Below, piece after piece: positions 23,720 to 34,192 of a stretch of 51,485 nt of DNA. A program made the translations under genes and the position numbers. The notes beneath the pieces were generated by a model. The model saw only the letters and a program-made list of their open reading frames with translations. It had not been told where the DNA came from and ran no database searches. How positions within the stretch are numbered: the first letter of the stretch is position 1; each line of letters begins with the position of its first letter. The stretch comes from Lyophyllum atratum (lineage: Eukaryota > Basidiomycota > Agaricomycetes > Agaricales > Lyophyllaceae), in assembly GCA_014905825.1 (NCBI GenBank), contig JACGCN010000110.1:1-51485 (forward strand), in the 5' to 3' direction.

Positions 23720-25835
23720 ATGCATTCTCGATCTCTCTTGGTGGCTTTCTTTACCCTTGCTTTGTCTTCCTTCACTGCCCAGGCTGCACCGGCACCGCAG
23801 CAGGATCGGTTTGGCAATCATTGTGCAGTAAGTTCGCAGCGCTTATCTCCCGCGAATTCCCATTAATAAACTTGATCGCTCAGCCCCCTCAAATCCGTAC
23901 CGTGGTCTCGACTGTGACTGTTACGGCTCGTGCTACCGCGACGCCGAAGCCCAACAACAATAACACGAACACCGGGAACAACAATAACAATGGGAACAAC
24001 AACCAGGGAAATAATGGTGATTATATCTTTCACCGCCCCTCTGTGGGCGGGTTTACTAACCAAGGATTGTAGGAAATAATGGAAATAACAACAACGGGAA
24101 TACGAGCAATAACAACGGCAATGGCAACAACGGAAACGGTGGTGTGAAGAACACCACCACGAAGGCCGCTACAACGAAAGCCGCTACCACCACGAAGGCC
24201 GCCGCCACTACGAAAGCTGGTACCACCAAAGCCGCCACCACGACCAAGGCAGGTGGCGTCAAGGGTACAACTACGGCGACCACCAGCGCAGCCGGTGCCG
24301 TAAGTTGACCTTGCTTTGATTTCCTCTTATCTCAAATTGATTTGCGCTATAGACGAACACTGGCAAGGGCAACACGGGTGGCAACACAGGAGGCAACACA
24401 GGAGGTAACACAGGAGGTAACACTGGCAATGCCCAAACTTCATTGAGTGTGTACTGCCAGCTTCGTTTGATCAACGCTTGTTAACCCTCGCTATTTTTTT
24501 TCTCCTTTTTGTTCTTAGCTCTCGATCCCAGAGTCATTGCCAAGGGTTTCGCCAATGACGGTCAAGATGTTCCTGCTGAAGGACAAGTGAAGTCGCTCAC
24601 GTCCACGAACAACTTCATCAACTTCTGCCTTACGGTCGGGAACCTTCCCATCACTGACGGCAAGCAAATCACCACCGGCTCTTGCAACCCCGCCCCCATA
24701 GGTGTTATCCCCTCTACTGAGAATATGCCCTCGTCGAAATTCTCCTTCCCCGCAAATTTCGGAACCGTGAAGGCGAACACTCCCTTCACTGTCTCGATGA
24801 ACATCAGGGGCATGCAGACCGGATTCTTCGTCAACGCTCAGGAGAATTACTTCGCTGCACCCCAGCAACTCAACGCCCAGGGCCAGATCATAGGTCACTC
24901 ACACATCGTCATTGAACCGCTCAGCGCAATCGACCAAGCCACTCCCACCGACCCCAAGAAGTTCGCCTTCTTCAAGGGCTTGAACGCACCTGCCGCCGGT
25001 GGTAAGCTCACCGCAGACGTCACTTCTGGTCTCCCCGCTGGTTTCTACAAGCTATCGTCCATCAACACCTCGGCCAACCACGCCCCCGCCATTGTCGCTG
25101 TTGCCCAGCACGGTTCTCTCGATGATGCCATCTACGTACGTCCTCTATCTCAGTTCTGGTGCCCTGATACTCATGATATGATTTTTTTTCCAGTTCACCG
25201 TTACCGCCGACGGCAAGCCCATCCCTGGCTCCGTTGGTGCTCCTCCGGCTGCAGCCTCGTCCGCAGCTGCCAGCTCAGTCGCCGCTTCCTCCACTGTCAA
25301 GAGTGGTGTCAAAAGTACTGCTACCGCATCCGTCTCTGCTTCTGTATCTGCGACAGCCACCGCCACAGCCAGCGGCAAGGTTACCGAATCCGTTTCTGCA
25401 ACTGGCACGGCTACCGCCACCGGCAAGTCCACTGCAACTGGTAAGGTCACCTCTGCCGCTGCCACTGGTAAGGTCACCTCCGCCGCTGCCACTGGTAAGG
25501 CTACGGCTACCGTCAAGGCCACTTCCGTCGCGACTGGCAAGGGCGCACAGGTTACTCCTACCAAGGCCGCCACTTCTGTGAAGGCACCTGTTGCAACAGC
25601 AAAGGCTGTAGCTGCCGAGGCTGCGCCGGCACCCGCCAAGGGCGCTGCAGCGGACACACCAGCACCCGCCAAAGGTGCCGCAGCAACCACACCCGCACCA
25701 GCTAAAGGTGCCGCAGCAACCACACCCGCACCGGCTAAAGGTGCCGCGGCAAACACCAAGGCAGACACAAACGCCAAGGATGCTGCTGCTGCTGCTACAC
25801 CCGCGAAAGGTGATGCGCAGAATGCACGAAACTGA
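23720..25835 (+). CDS. Secreted protein with conserved core and Asn/Thr/Ala-rich repeats
   Basis: Six exons (23720-23827, 23884-24016, 24073-24299, 24353-24446, 24519-25135, 25194-25835) give 606 aa in phase. The signal peptide is about aa 1-22, ending FTAQA. A linker of Asn/Gly, Thr/Lys/Ala and Gly-Asn-Thr repeats follows (about aa 65-185). A conserved globular core (about aa 190-400) includes SLTLDPRVIAKGFANDGQD, NFINFCLTVGNLPITDGKQ, FGTVKANTPFTVSMNIRG, IIGHSHIVIE and HGSLDDAIYFTVTADGKP. Then comes a Ser/Ala/Thr/Lys-rich tail with four PAPAKGAAA repeats. I recall close relatives in mushroom genomes carrying a misleading ribosomal-protein-S17 label; the sequence is clearly extracellular and not ribosomal. 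The function is unknown; a cell-wall or matrix protein is plausible. Confidence 0.88.
25629..25760 (+). repeat. Coding minisatellite, four PAPAKGAAA units
   Basis: Near-identical units of about 33-36 bp encode PAPAKGAAA(D/T)TT-type repeats in the C-terminal tail of the secreted protein. Adjacent upstream sequence (about 25430-25510) carries a second, shorter repeat (ATGKVTSA). Such arrays change copy number easily and are common in fungal surface proteins. Confidence 0.75.
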
Positions 25836-26747
25836 TCGCCTCGCCGCCCCTTCCTCCATCGGCAAGCCCCCTAGTTTAATCATTGCATGACGGGTTTTTC
25901 TTTTCTTTCTCTCTCGGCTCCTCGCGCGTCGCGGAGCTGTCTTTCATTGGGCTCGACTGCCCATTCTTTAACACATCATTTCATCTGGGTTGATGGTACT
26001 TGAACGTTCCCTGGTCCCTTTTCAGCCCCCGTGCTTTGAGGTTTGCTTTTATCCTAGTTTAGCGCGTTTACTCGTAGTCTTTCGTTCATCCATACCCGCT
26101 TGGCAGAGCAATTCATTTGGATCGGAAACCCTATTCGGTGTGAGCGCTGCAGAATGTCGAACATTGATCCCTCCTGAGTGATAGGATCGATCATTCGAGC
26201 GTTCACCGAGGGTGTTGTGCGATGTCGACGAACTGCCTTACGGCTAGGTATTGATGTAGCGACATCACCGGCTGCAAGAATGTCTCGTGGTGGCGTTTTC
26301 ACAAGTGAAGCGGTACGCTCAGGCTGTCGTAGCAAGGTAGCTCATACCGACCGGAGACAGGACCTTTGCTTGCCACACTGATCCACAGCGGGTCTTTACC
26401 GGCCGCTTGGAAATTATTTGGCCTTAACAGGGATATTTGGGTCGGGGGGTTCACACATATCACTGAAAACGATCTTCATAACATGGAGGCAGAGGGGAGA
26501 TACATAGGTGCAAAGTTGATCTACAAGATCGGACTCAGCCAAATATTCACTGTGGAGTGCGAGGATGTTGATTTGCAAGGAAAGCGATGAAGTGGGAACG
26601 AGAATAGCAGACATGATATCCAGCGCCTGGAACGTGAAGATATTCAGATATACAGAATGAATGCCTACCTACTGAGTTGATTGTAGAGGTGTAAAACGGT
26701 CTAACTAAGACTGACTTATACTCTCCCTAGCAGTCGTTACGGTTACT
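25836..26747. other. Convergent intergenic region
   Basis: About 900 bp between two convergent genes. A minus-strand frame at about 26054-26335 and a plus-strand frame at 26366-26590 are open but lack recognisable motifs or clear splice partners. No RNA gene or repeat was noticed. Confidence 0.4.
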
Positions 26748-27939
26748 TCAAGGCAGGCAGCTCAAAATTGACGACACTTTCGCAAGTACCAGCGCCTGAG
26801 TGGCAGCAGGAACATCAGCCTTCGTACTCGCGTTGAACACGCTGACAGTTGCGAAGCACCCCTTGCTTATAGTCGAAGATTCGTCCGGCAAATGGGTAGT
26901 CCCACACGTCTGGACATCGGTTGCGGCTGAATTCACGGCAATCCTGGTGAAAATGAACTTGACCCTGGACGCGGTAGGGCACCTGGATGTCGAAGGATAG
27001 TTGACATTGACGCTGATGCCTCGCGGAAGAATTGGGGCGGGGCTAGCGAGGAGTGCTTTAATGAACTTGAGGCTGAGCGTCGTGTATGTGAGGGCAGCGA
27101 GTGTGGCTGAGGAGTTTGGGCTGCTTTGGAGAGTTGTGTAGGAGACTTGGGAACCCGATGGACCGGAGAATGCTACAGATGGAATGCCTTCCAATGCCGC
27201 CTCTGAGGCAGCGCCACTGGATGTCAGATGTCAGACGTGCGTGGACGGCTACGACCCAGTGTTAAACACGTACATTGTGCCGGAACGACCGACAGTCCCT
27301 GGACCCAAGTTGTCTAAGCAAAGGTCGTTCAGTAAGACATTCTTATCTAGGTGAAGCTAAAACGATGCGACTTGCTTCCGATGTTAGAACCACTGAAGAC
27401 GAGGTCTGGTGGCCCCCCAAGCAGCTTTGGGGCGAGTGTTTGGATGCCAAAGCGAACAGCATCAACTCTATACAAGGTTTGTCAGTTCGGTGCATACTTT
27501 GAACAGCCAGACGTACGGAAATGCATTGACGTAGTTGAGGAGCGCTGACCGAAGTTGATTGAATCAGTTCTCCGTCGTCTACCTAAGCCCTTACGTGAAA
27601 CTCACGATCGGATGCATTGAAGCCTACAGCAGGCGATCCCGTTGGGCATGTGTCGAACTCGCAGGGTTTCGTCAAGACGACTGGAGTTGCAGTGGAAGAG
27701 CCACTGCCCGACTTATTACCTGCCGGAGCAGATAACACGACCTATAATTACGCGGATGATTTAGCACCAATTTAAAGTTACTTGGATGCGCTAACGCTAT
27801 AACCAGCGGCCTTCAGCGCGGAGTATTCTGCTCGGATCTGTGCTACGGCCCAACCGTCATCGTTGGTGAGAACAACATTTTGTTGGAGTGTAGCCACGGG
27901 CAGGCAGAGGAGGACAAGCAGAGGGATCGAGTACAGCAT
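26748..27939 (-). CDS. Secreted SurE-like 5'/3'-nucleotidase or acid phosphatase
   Basis: SurE proteins are metal-dependent phosphatases that act on nucleoside monophosphates; fungi often have secreted forms. Six exons (27796-27939, 27606-27741, 27517-27544, 27376-27467, 27274-27313, 26748-27216) give 302 aa exactly in phase. The signal peptide is MLYSIPLLVLLCLPVATLQQ. Metal-site motifs are LTNDDG (about aa 24-29), VVLSAPAGNKSGSG, then PPDLVFSGSNIGNNLG followed by GRSGTIGAASEAALEGIPSVAFSG, all characteristic of the family. The intron 27314-27375 uses a GC donor (A|GCAAGT); this is needed to create the NIGNNLG motif. The start ATG is about 55 nt downstream of a TATAAA box at 27995-28000 (minus strand). 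Cysteines in the C-terminal half fit an extracellular enzyme. Confidence 0.92.
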
Positions 27940-27994
27940 ATGGGCTCTGGTGAGGCGGCTTCAATTCGATGCTGAGAAGAAGTGTGGGGCTGCT

Positions 27995-28000
27995 TTTATA
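27995..28000 (-). promoter_or_regulatory. TATA box of the SurE-like gene
   Basis: TATAAA on the minus strand, about 55 nt upstream of the ATG at 27939. The position fits a core promoter with a short leader. Confidence 0.55.
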
Positions 28001-29536
28001 GTCCAAGCTCTGCTCCATGAACGTGTGTGCTACGGCGGATCACACCAAGAAGAACCTGGAAAGAGGCTGCACGAGGGCGGCCGTCAGACAGAGAGTCCGA
28101 GAAGACATAGGTGTAGCATATGAATAGGGAATAACGAGGAAATCCTGGACCCATCGCGATCATTGACCTTAGATAGAGCCAGCGTTTTTGGATCTGTGGG
28201 ACAGCCACCCCTTATCGAGAGCCAATCGTCCGCCTTACGCACACGCAAACAGCGTAGAGGTAAGATCCTCAAACAGAACGTATGCGGATGAGGCCGCCTC
28301 GCTGAGAACTACATAGCTGTTAATCATAACGTGCGTCCTGCTCCGGCTGATTTGATACATCTTGGCCAAGAATAGACGTCAGTGCCTTTGACTTCTGAGA
28401 AAAGTGCTATTTCTGCAGCCTGCTGCGACGCCACAGCAATAAAACCACGACACGCTGACGATCACAATTGTCCATGTGGTCCAGTGGACTCCAGTCGAAC
28501 GCTTCCGCCCGTCAGATGCACAAGGGGAGACAAGAGTCTGTTGGAAGACCACTGGACGGCACAAAGGCGGCGCTGGGTGTGTGGATGATGGTCTGGACTC
28601 TGCGGGAGGGTGTTACAGGCTGGTTGCAAGGATAGGGCCAGTAGAAGATGGGGAGTCAGACAAAGGCCAGCGACAAATGATGGCTGCAAGTTACTTTGTA
28701 ACATAGAATTTGCGTAGGCTGAGTCCAGGATGGTATGCACTGGCAGCAACTTGTAAGGTCTTCTGGCTGTTATTTGCTTATCATGAAATTCGTTCTCCGC
28801 TTCTGACGAGAAGCCGTCGGCACGACCCTGACCTCGACATTCAAGAACCTAGAGAGACGAAAAACTGCTGGCAACCTGGCGCCTATCACGCGTTCAATAC
28901 TGTTTAAAATCGACGGTGAGTAGCTTTCCGAATATCTTGCTGCTTGAAGCCTTGAACCCGCGTCTCACATATATCAAACTTGCTAGATATACGCTGTGCA
29001 TCGGCGGCAGCTCTGAGCTGAGGAGGTCCGACCTAAGACCAGGCGCCATCTGTACAACGAAAACAAAGCGCGTTTAGGAGATTTATCAAAGAAGCGAACA
29101 TGTTTTAACAACCTCCGAGGCATATATCTCTTCAATACTTCGTTGCACTGCCTCAACTGGTTAGGCATCGGCTGCTGTTTACCGCCAGGATTCGTACGTG
29201 TCTCCTTATGTGCGCGACGGTGAAGTTCACGTCCACTACAGTAAACACCAATCCGACAACCGAGGCCACAGCTACAATATATCTGTGCTTCCGTCCTAGT
29301 CCGCTCTCGACATTCAGATGTCCAAACTTCGTGATGCACCCGAAATAGCTGAGGACCTCTGATCTCAATCAGACAGAAGTATCAGAGGGGGGATGATACA
29401 TACGTTTTGGGGACGAGGGCCAAAAATATGACCCAGAAGACTGCGGCTTCCGCCGCCCAACAGTCACTGGCGGTGACGATGTGACTGAGGAAGTATATCA
29501 TACGGCCTGGCCCTCATCCTTCTTGAATTCATCAAG
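28001..29536. other. 1.5 kb region between divergent genes, no supported gene
   Basis: Contains the promoters of the SurE-like gene and of MTA phosphorylase. Minus-strand frames near 29400-29515 (starting MIYFLSHIVTASDCW) and 29153-29360 (with YIVAVASVVGLVFTVVDV) look like membrane helices, and a small two-exon membrane protein is conceivable, but the splice phases do not agree. Nothing else was recognised. Confidence 0.35.
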
Positions 29537-30922
29537 ATGACCGAAAGTAATTCAGAAAAGGGTGAGCCACTAGTGGTGTAATCCCATCGCACCGACATAG
29601 TCAGCTCATTGATTTTCTGCTCTCAGTTCTCGTAGGTGTCATTGGTGGAAGCGGACTGTATCATCTGGATAATCTAACCTTCGTGTACGTGCAGTTACTC
29701 CAGCGCTCGCTACTCTATTGACCCATTCATCACAGCAAGACGGTCAATCCGGAAACTGTGCGGATCTATCGTTCGTATCTGTCTCTCATGACTAAGAACG
29801 AATCTATCCACAGCCTTGGGGTTTTTCCTCGTCCCCCATAACCATCTCGCGCCTTCCATCAGGAGCCCAAATCGCGTTTCTCGCCCGTCATGGAGTTGGT
29901 CACACCATCAACCCCTCAGATGTTCCCTCTCGTGCCAATATTGCAGCGTTGAAGTCCCTCGGTGCCCACGCCATTATCGCGTTCTCTGCTGTAGGCTCCC
30001 TTCGCGAAGACATTCCTCCAGGCGCATTCTGTCTCCCTTCTCGAATCATAGATCGTACTAAAGGAATTCGCGTCGCGAGCTTCTTTACGGGAAAGACAGT
30101 CGCGCATGCCTCTTTTGCAGATCCATTTTCGAAAAAATTGACGACGTGGCTGGAGGGCAGTATTCGCACGGCATTGGAAAAAGAAGGCCGTGGCATCAGC
30201 CTGCATACCGGAAAGACGATTGTGTGCATGGAAGGACCGCAGTTTTCCACGAGGGCAGAGAGCTTGATGTATCGGCAATGGGGAGGGGATTTGATCAACA
30301 TGAGTGTGCTACCGGAGGCCAAGCTGGCAAGGGAAGCAGAGCTGGGGTGAGCCATAAGGTCGACTATCCTAGTTCGTTTTTGACCTTCCTTTGCAGATAC
30401 GCCTTGATTGCAACGGCGACCGACTACGATTCTTGGAGGGTGGCAGAGGCTGGCGTCACGGCAGCAGATGTGTTCAAAACTCTTAGAGCGAACGCCGAGA
30501 CCAGCAGATTCGTCGCTGCCACGGTTTTAGAGGATCTTGCACAAAGTGTAACCAGTACGCAGCTTCTTACTGCCCGTTGTTCGTTATATACTCATGACAT
30601 TTATTCATCCCTAGATGCGAAAGATGGTGAAGATTTGCTCTCTATCCTGACCGAAGAAGACGGCTCAATGCAACTCTCCTTGATGCCTCGCTCCCAAAAG
30701 CAAGATCCCGAGGAGAGGAAACAGCTGGCATACGCTTGCACGCTAGTGGCACGCTTGCGTGCGAGTGCCACGGCGATTTTCCTGTGCCCAACGGATTCGG
30801 ATGTCTTGATCTCCGATCGGTTAGCGATGTGGCTGTGCGATGGACTTGGCTCGCTTTCAACGACCTCGACCTTGGTTTCTGGCAGAGTTCGTTTCATCTT
30901 TCGCGTCTGTAATCTTGTGTAG
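29537..30922 (+). CDS. MEU1: S-methyl-5'-thioadenosine phosphorylase
   Basis: Cleaves methylthioadenosine to adenine and methylthioribose-1-phosphate in methionine salvage; a trimeric PNP-family enzyme of the cytosol. Exons 29537-29561, 29627-29684, 29736-29757, 29814-30346, 30397-30554 and 30615-30922 give about 367 aa in phase; three are under 60 nt. Motifs are [14 protein letters not shown] (N-terminal phosphate loop), [48 protein letters not shown], and [24 protein letters not shown] with TDYDSW. The normal fungal tail [24 protein letters not shown] is present. About 60 further residues follow before the stop at 30922, which is unusual, so the 3' end may instead involve an unrecognised intron. 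The intron 30555-30613 was placed by phase (donor GTACGC). Confidence 0.9.
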
Positions 30923-31330
30923 GCGACCACGCAACGCATTAAGACGAAAATATATGAGGTAAGTAAGCAAATAAATGCTCTACATCACGCCTATAACACA
31001 ATGAGAAGTTTCTGAACTCCTTTGCCTGCGAAATTCGGCCCCCAAACTGGAAGCTGAGGGATACCTTCTCCGGAAAGTAAGCATCTCTGCTTTTGATACT
31101 CCCTGAACACCGACAGCCGTCGATTCAGCGTCCTCGTTACTGTGCGATCCAGTGAGTATCCTGTGCCATGTATGCTTTGCGTGTCACATATCCTAACTTT
31201 CTCTCCCAATAACTCATCCAGAGATCGCATCTCTTCAAGAAAGATGTTTTAGATTTCGCCTCGCTTCAGGAATCGGGGGACTTCGCAAACGGGACGTCGC
31301 CGAGGAGCTTGGTCACCTATCTCTAACAAC
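30923..31330. other. Intergenic stretch downstream of MTA phosphorylase
   Basis: About 400 bp with the presumed 3' UTR of the phosphorylase gene. A good acceptor and donor (about 30923 and 30958) flank a small open piece that could extend the preceding transcript. A minus-strand open frame at 30991-31230 has no recognisable family. Nothing else was seen. Confidence 0.35.
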
Positions 31331-31945
31331 GTCACGGCGTGATGTCGATAGGAGGCTATCTGCTCGTGAAACAATAGCTGGGTCGTTTGGATAGGAAAGA
31401 GACCAACGGACATACGCGAAGGGGTAATGAGCGTGTCAGGAATTGAGGAGAGTCGAGGAGTATCGTTGCTTGCGGGGTGAGTATGTTCAGAATGACAATT
31501 CTGTGTGACCCACCTAGATTCGTTTACAGTACCCAAAGGCATGCGATATCCGGAGGCGAGGGGGAGCGCTGCTATCGCTGAGGGCGATACCGGACCATCT
31601 TGGATTGCACACGAATGTCTGTAAAGGTCGTTTCCACGGTGAGTGATTCTGAGCCGCAAGTGCTTTGACATCGCTGAGACGGACGCAGATTCCTCTCGAC
31701 TCAAGGATCGCTGGTCCTCGCCCGCACCGCATCGCTGAAGGTCTGCGCCACCGATCGCGAGGTTTCTCGAGGTATAGCGGCAATGGTGGTCATCTGCTCG
31801 CAAAGTGGTAACTGGGTCAAATGGATGGGAAAGGAGCCAATGGACATGGCCGAGGTGGTGACGAGATCCACGGGGATCGGGAATAGATGAGAAGATGGCG
31901 AGCTCACGGGTAAGTCTGTTCAGAATGACTATCGTGTGTGCCTGG
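31330..31945. repeat. Diverged tandem duplication, period about 435-450 bp
   Basis: Two related blocks: about 31343-31506 (CTGCTCG...AATAGCTGGGTC...GTTCAGAATGACAATTCTGTGTG) and about 31790-31941 (CTGCTCG...GTAACTGGGTC...GTTCAGAATGACTATCGTGTGTG). A further shared segment, GCTGAGAYGGACGCAGATTC, lies at about 31673 and 31958. On the minus strand the two copies translate to related peptides, for example AMSIGSFPIHLTQLPLCEQ and RMSVGLFPIQTTQLLFHEQ, and HSEQTYP and HSEHTHP. Similar spacing of amino-acid matches suggests the duplicated unit was once coding, but I do not know the family. Confidence 0.6.
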
Positions 31946-32194
31946 ATTTGGCATGGCTGAGATGGACGCAGATTCCTCCTTTGGATGTACCGGCGCACGA
32001 CCACGCGACTCCGAAAGCCATACGGTAGGACTTAAGAAGAGGCTTGGAGCTGGACTTGAAGCGGAGGCGGAGGCCGTCGTACTCGAAACAGATACGAACT
32101 CATCCGGATATAAAGATGCAGGAGAGGTGAGTATGTGGCAATCCTCACCCGGATCCAATATCTTATCATACTTAGGGTGCAGCAGCCATCGAGG

Positions 32195-32340
32195 ATCGAC
32201 ACCGAGGTCTCAGCCGTGTCGGCGGCGTTCCGCCGGACTTTGTGTACGGGTTCATGTGACAGGGAGTGAAGGAGCAGCTGCTCGAGGGTAGTGAGCGTCT
32301 GTGAGGAGAGACGGTCGTAAATCATCCATCTTACAAGTTC
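32195..32340 (-). pseudogene. Importin-beta (Kap121/IPO5-type) HEAT-repeat fragment
   Basis: The minus-strand translation RWMIYDRLSSQTLTTLEQLLLHSLSHEPVHKVRR then NAADT matches the style of an N-terminal HEAT repeat of karyopherin Kap121/importin-5, where a RLS.....LE..LL..LSHEP...VRR...DT pattern is typical. After ADT the similarity stops and no further importin exons are found within this region. It is therefore probably an isolated gene fragment. Recognition rests on roughly 40 residues only. Confidence 0.4.
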
Positions 32341-32422
32341 CCCTTCAACCACACCGAGAAATGCGCGCGAAAGGAAGAATAATGATAAATGTACAATAAA
32401 TGCAAAATATAAACACACAGGA

Positions 32423-33060
32423 TTATAACTTCCAGCCTTCCCGCATGCGAGCAAACTCCTCAAATCGCCATATCTGCGCTTATGTGATTTTAATTAGCTC
32501 CTGGATAGAAACACGATGAAAGATGAACCTTACCTCGATCAGGAAAGTTCCCAGACACCCGGCCCATCAAGGACATGCGGACGCGCCCACAGAATTGTCT
32601 CATCAACCTGGTCCTCCACCAATTGCTTCTCGTGCAATGCCTTCAGATCGGTGCCCTCATCCAAGACAATAACGTTGCAAAGCGTCCAGTCCACACCAGG
32701 CTTGTCATCGTGTGCACAGGCGAGGTACAGGAAGCCTTGGCGGTTGAGCATGGAGACAGCTGTGTGGATCACGTTGTCGACCTCGTCGTCGCTGGCGCCA
32801 GAGAGCTTGAATGTCTGCGCGATCTTCGCACGGTCGAATTTGTAGCCCTTGACAAAATGCTTTTCACGCATTTGAACTGCAGGCAGTAAGCGCTTTGAGA
32901 GCTTGAAGACACGGGGTGGCTCACCAGTGGACGTTCAAGTTAACAATCGAGATGTGATTGTCACTGCTGTGCCACGCGTCACCATCCCAAGTTGATTCAA
33001 TCTCCGCAGGTAAGCATCTTCTCGTCCGTTTGCCATCTCCGCCTTCCACAGATCCTTGTT
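32423..33060 (-). pseudogene. Unassigned gene, frame-broken at two points
   Basis: A coding-like minus-strand block reads WDGDAWHSSDNHISIVNLNVHW, then, in a shifted frame, EPPRVFKLSKRLLPAVQMREK, followed by KFDRAKIAQTFKLSGASDDEV with VIHTAVSMLNRQGFLYLAC (winged-helix-like spacing) and QVDETILWARPHVLDGPGVWE. After a stop one base out of frame, a plausible last exon reads IWRFEEFARMREGWKL and ends with TAA at 32423-32425. Each junction would be repaired by a single base, so this is either a recent pseudogene or an indel-affected gene. I do not recognise the family; a DNA-binding winged helix is only a guess. Confidence 0.35.
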
Positions 33061-33445
33061 TTTGCTAGTGCCAGCCACTCCAGCCCACGAGCTCTCTGTC
33101 TCGCTGCGCTGGCAATGTGCCGAAGCAGCTGATGGATCCCACACATAAGCCCTTGACAGGACGTTCAAAGGGACACGTATTGTGTGTCTCGCTGTTTTTG
33201 GATCACTTACGCGAGTTGTTTGATTTGTGCATCGCACCTAGGATACACCGATTATACACCGCTTTGCTTGTTCACTTTTTCATTGCGTGATCGATTGGAT
33301 GATATTTAATTGATAAGCTGGACACTGGATTGTCTCTAACCATATCCCTCTGCGAACAACGTTGCGATACTCAGTAAGTTATAGACAAATACAGTGGTGG
33401 AACTTATAATTGAATTTAAAAAGCACTGCAATAGCCCTCACAATA
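33061..33445. other. Intergenic region
   Basis: About 385 bp between the broken minus-strand gene and the plus-strand ORF. It may contain upstream exons of the minus-strand gene (an open piece with AGTSKNKDLWKAEMANGRED) and a divergent promoter. No RNA or repeat was recognised. Confidence 0.3.
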
Positions 33446-34192
33446 ATGCGAGCAACACTCGATGCCGCTACTCCCTACCTCCAGCAGCTTGTATACGCCT
33501 CGATTTTGGGGGAAAATCCGAAGGAGAACGTGACCTATCCCCTCATTGCCGAGTTTCTCTCCCAACTCAAGACGTCGGAAGCGAATTTTACGATCTATCC
33601 GCAGATCTCATTCCCATGGAAGCCCGATGTCCCGACATCCACCCGGGAAGAAGTCCCCGATTTTGGTATCGGAAACTTCGACTCCGCCAACCTTCCAACA
33701 TTCTTCATTCGTGCAGGGGCCGAATCCAAGCGCGCTATTAAGGTCATGGCGAATCTACCTGAGCCAGCTACCATTCAGCATAACAAGGACGTCAAAGCTG
33801 CGTTTCATGCTCTCTACCTTCAGGGAGAGGACCAAGCGAAGGCTATCATCAAATCGGGATCCAGTCTGATGTCAACGACTGTCCCTTTCTTTCTGTTCGT
33901 CGGCCCTTACTGGGCATCGGTCGAGTACGGCCTTTTCAATGACGCAGAGCGCACAGTGAGGACGCACAAACCGTCTGCTAGTGCTGATTATGCAGAGTCG
34001 CTGCAAGCTAAAAAAAGACTTCACTCGACGGATCATCGTCACCATCATCTTTTTCTTCTCGGAACGGCAGCGTCTCTGGCCGAAATGCAGCGCGTTATCA
34101 AGTTGACTGATCCACTTGCCGAGACATTCGTTCAGGCATCATTACAGTTTACAGGTAAGTCACGTTTCATGTCCAATGTAGAAGACCACTGA
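33446..34192 (+). CDS. Unassigned protein, possible PD-(D/E)xK-like core
   Basis: Open reading frame of 248 codons from the ATG at 33446, with balanced codon use and a helical start MRATLDAATPYLQQLVYAS. It carries the segment EVPDFGIGNFDSANLPTFF then IRAGAESKRAIKVMANL. The spacing of PD...D..., hydrophobics and AESK resembles the PD-(D/E)xK nuclease signature sometimes seen in basidiomycete accessory proteins; this is weak. A good donor (CAG|GTAAGT, about 34155) suggests the true gene continues; an alternative second exon stays open to about 34426. It lies between decayed fragments and a retroelement, so it may itself be a relic. Confidence 0.45.
   Translation: MRATLDAATPYLQQLVYASILGENPKENVTYPLIAEFLSQLKTSEANFTIYPQISFPWKPDVPTSTREEVPDFGIGNFDSANLPTFFIRAGAESKRAIKVMANLPEPATIQHNKDVKAAFHALYLQGEDQAKAIIKSGSSLMSTTVPFFLFVGPYWASVEYGLFNDAERTVRTHKPSASADYAESLQAKKRLHSTDHRHHHLFLLGTAASLAEMQRVIKLTDPLAETFVQASLQFTGKSRFMSNVEDH

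Noticed and set aside
23116..23817. 233-codon minus-strand ORF over the promoter of the 23720 gene
   Set aside because: Overlaps the TATA box, leader and signal-peptide exon of a well-supported gene; composition is unstructured and no family is evident.
25145..25777. 210-codon minus-strand ORF rich in AAPLAGAG repeats
   Set aside because: It is the antisense reading of the repetitive Ala/Lys/Thr tail of the secreted protein; repeats in the sense gene explain it.
31249..32004. 251-codon minus-strand ORF taken as one real gene
   Set aside because: It runs through a diverged tandem duplication and the related peptide of the second copy lies in another frame, so a single continuous ORF is not a credible gene model; reported as a repeat instead.
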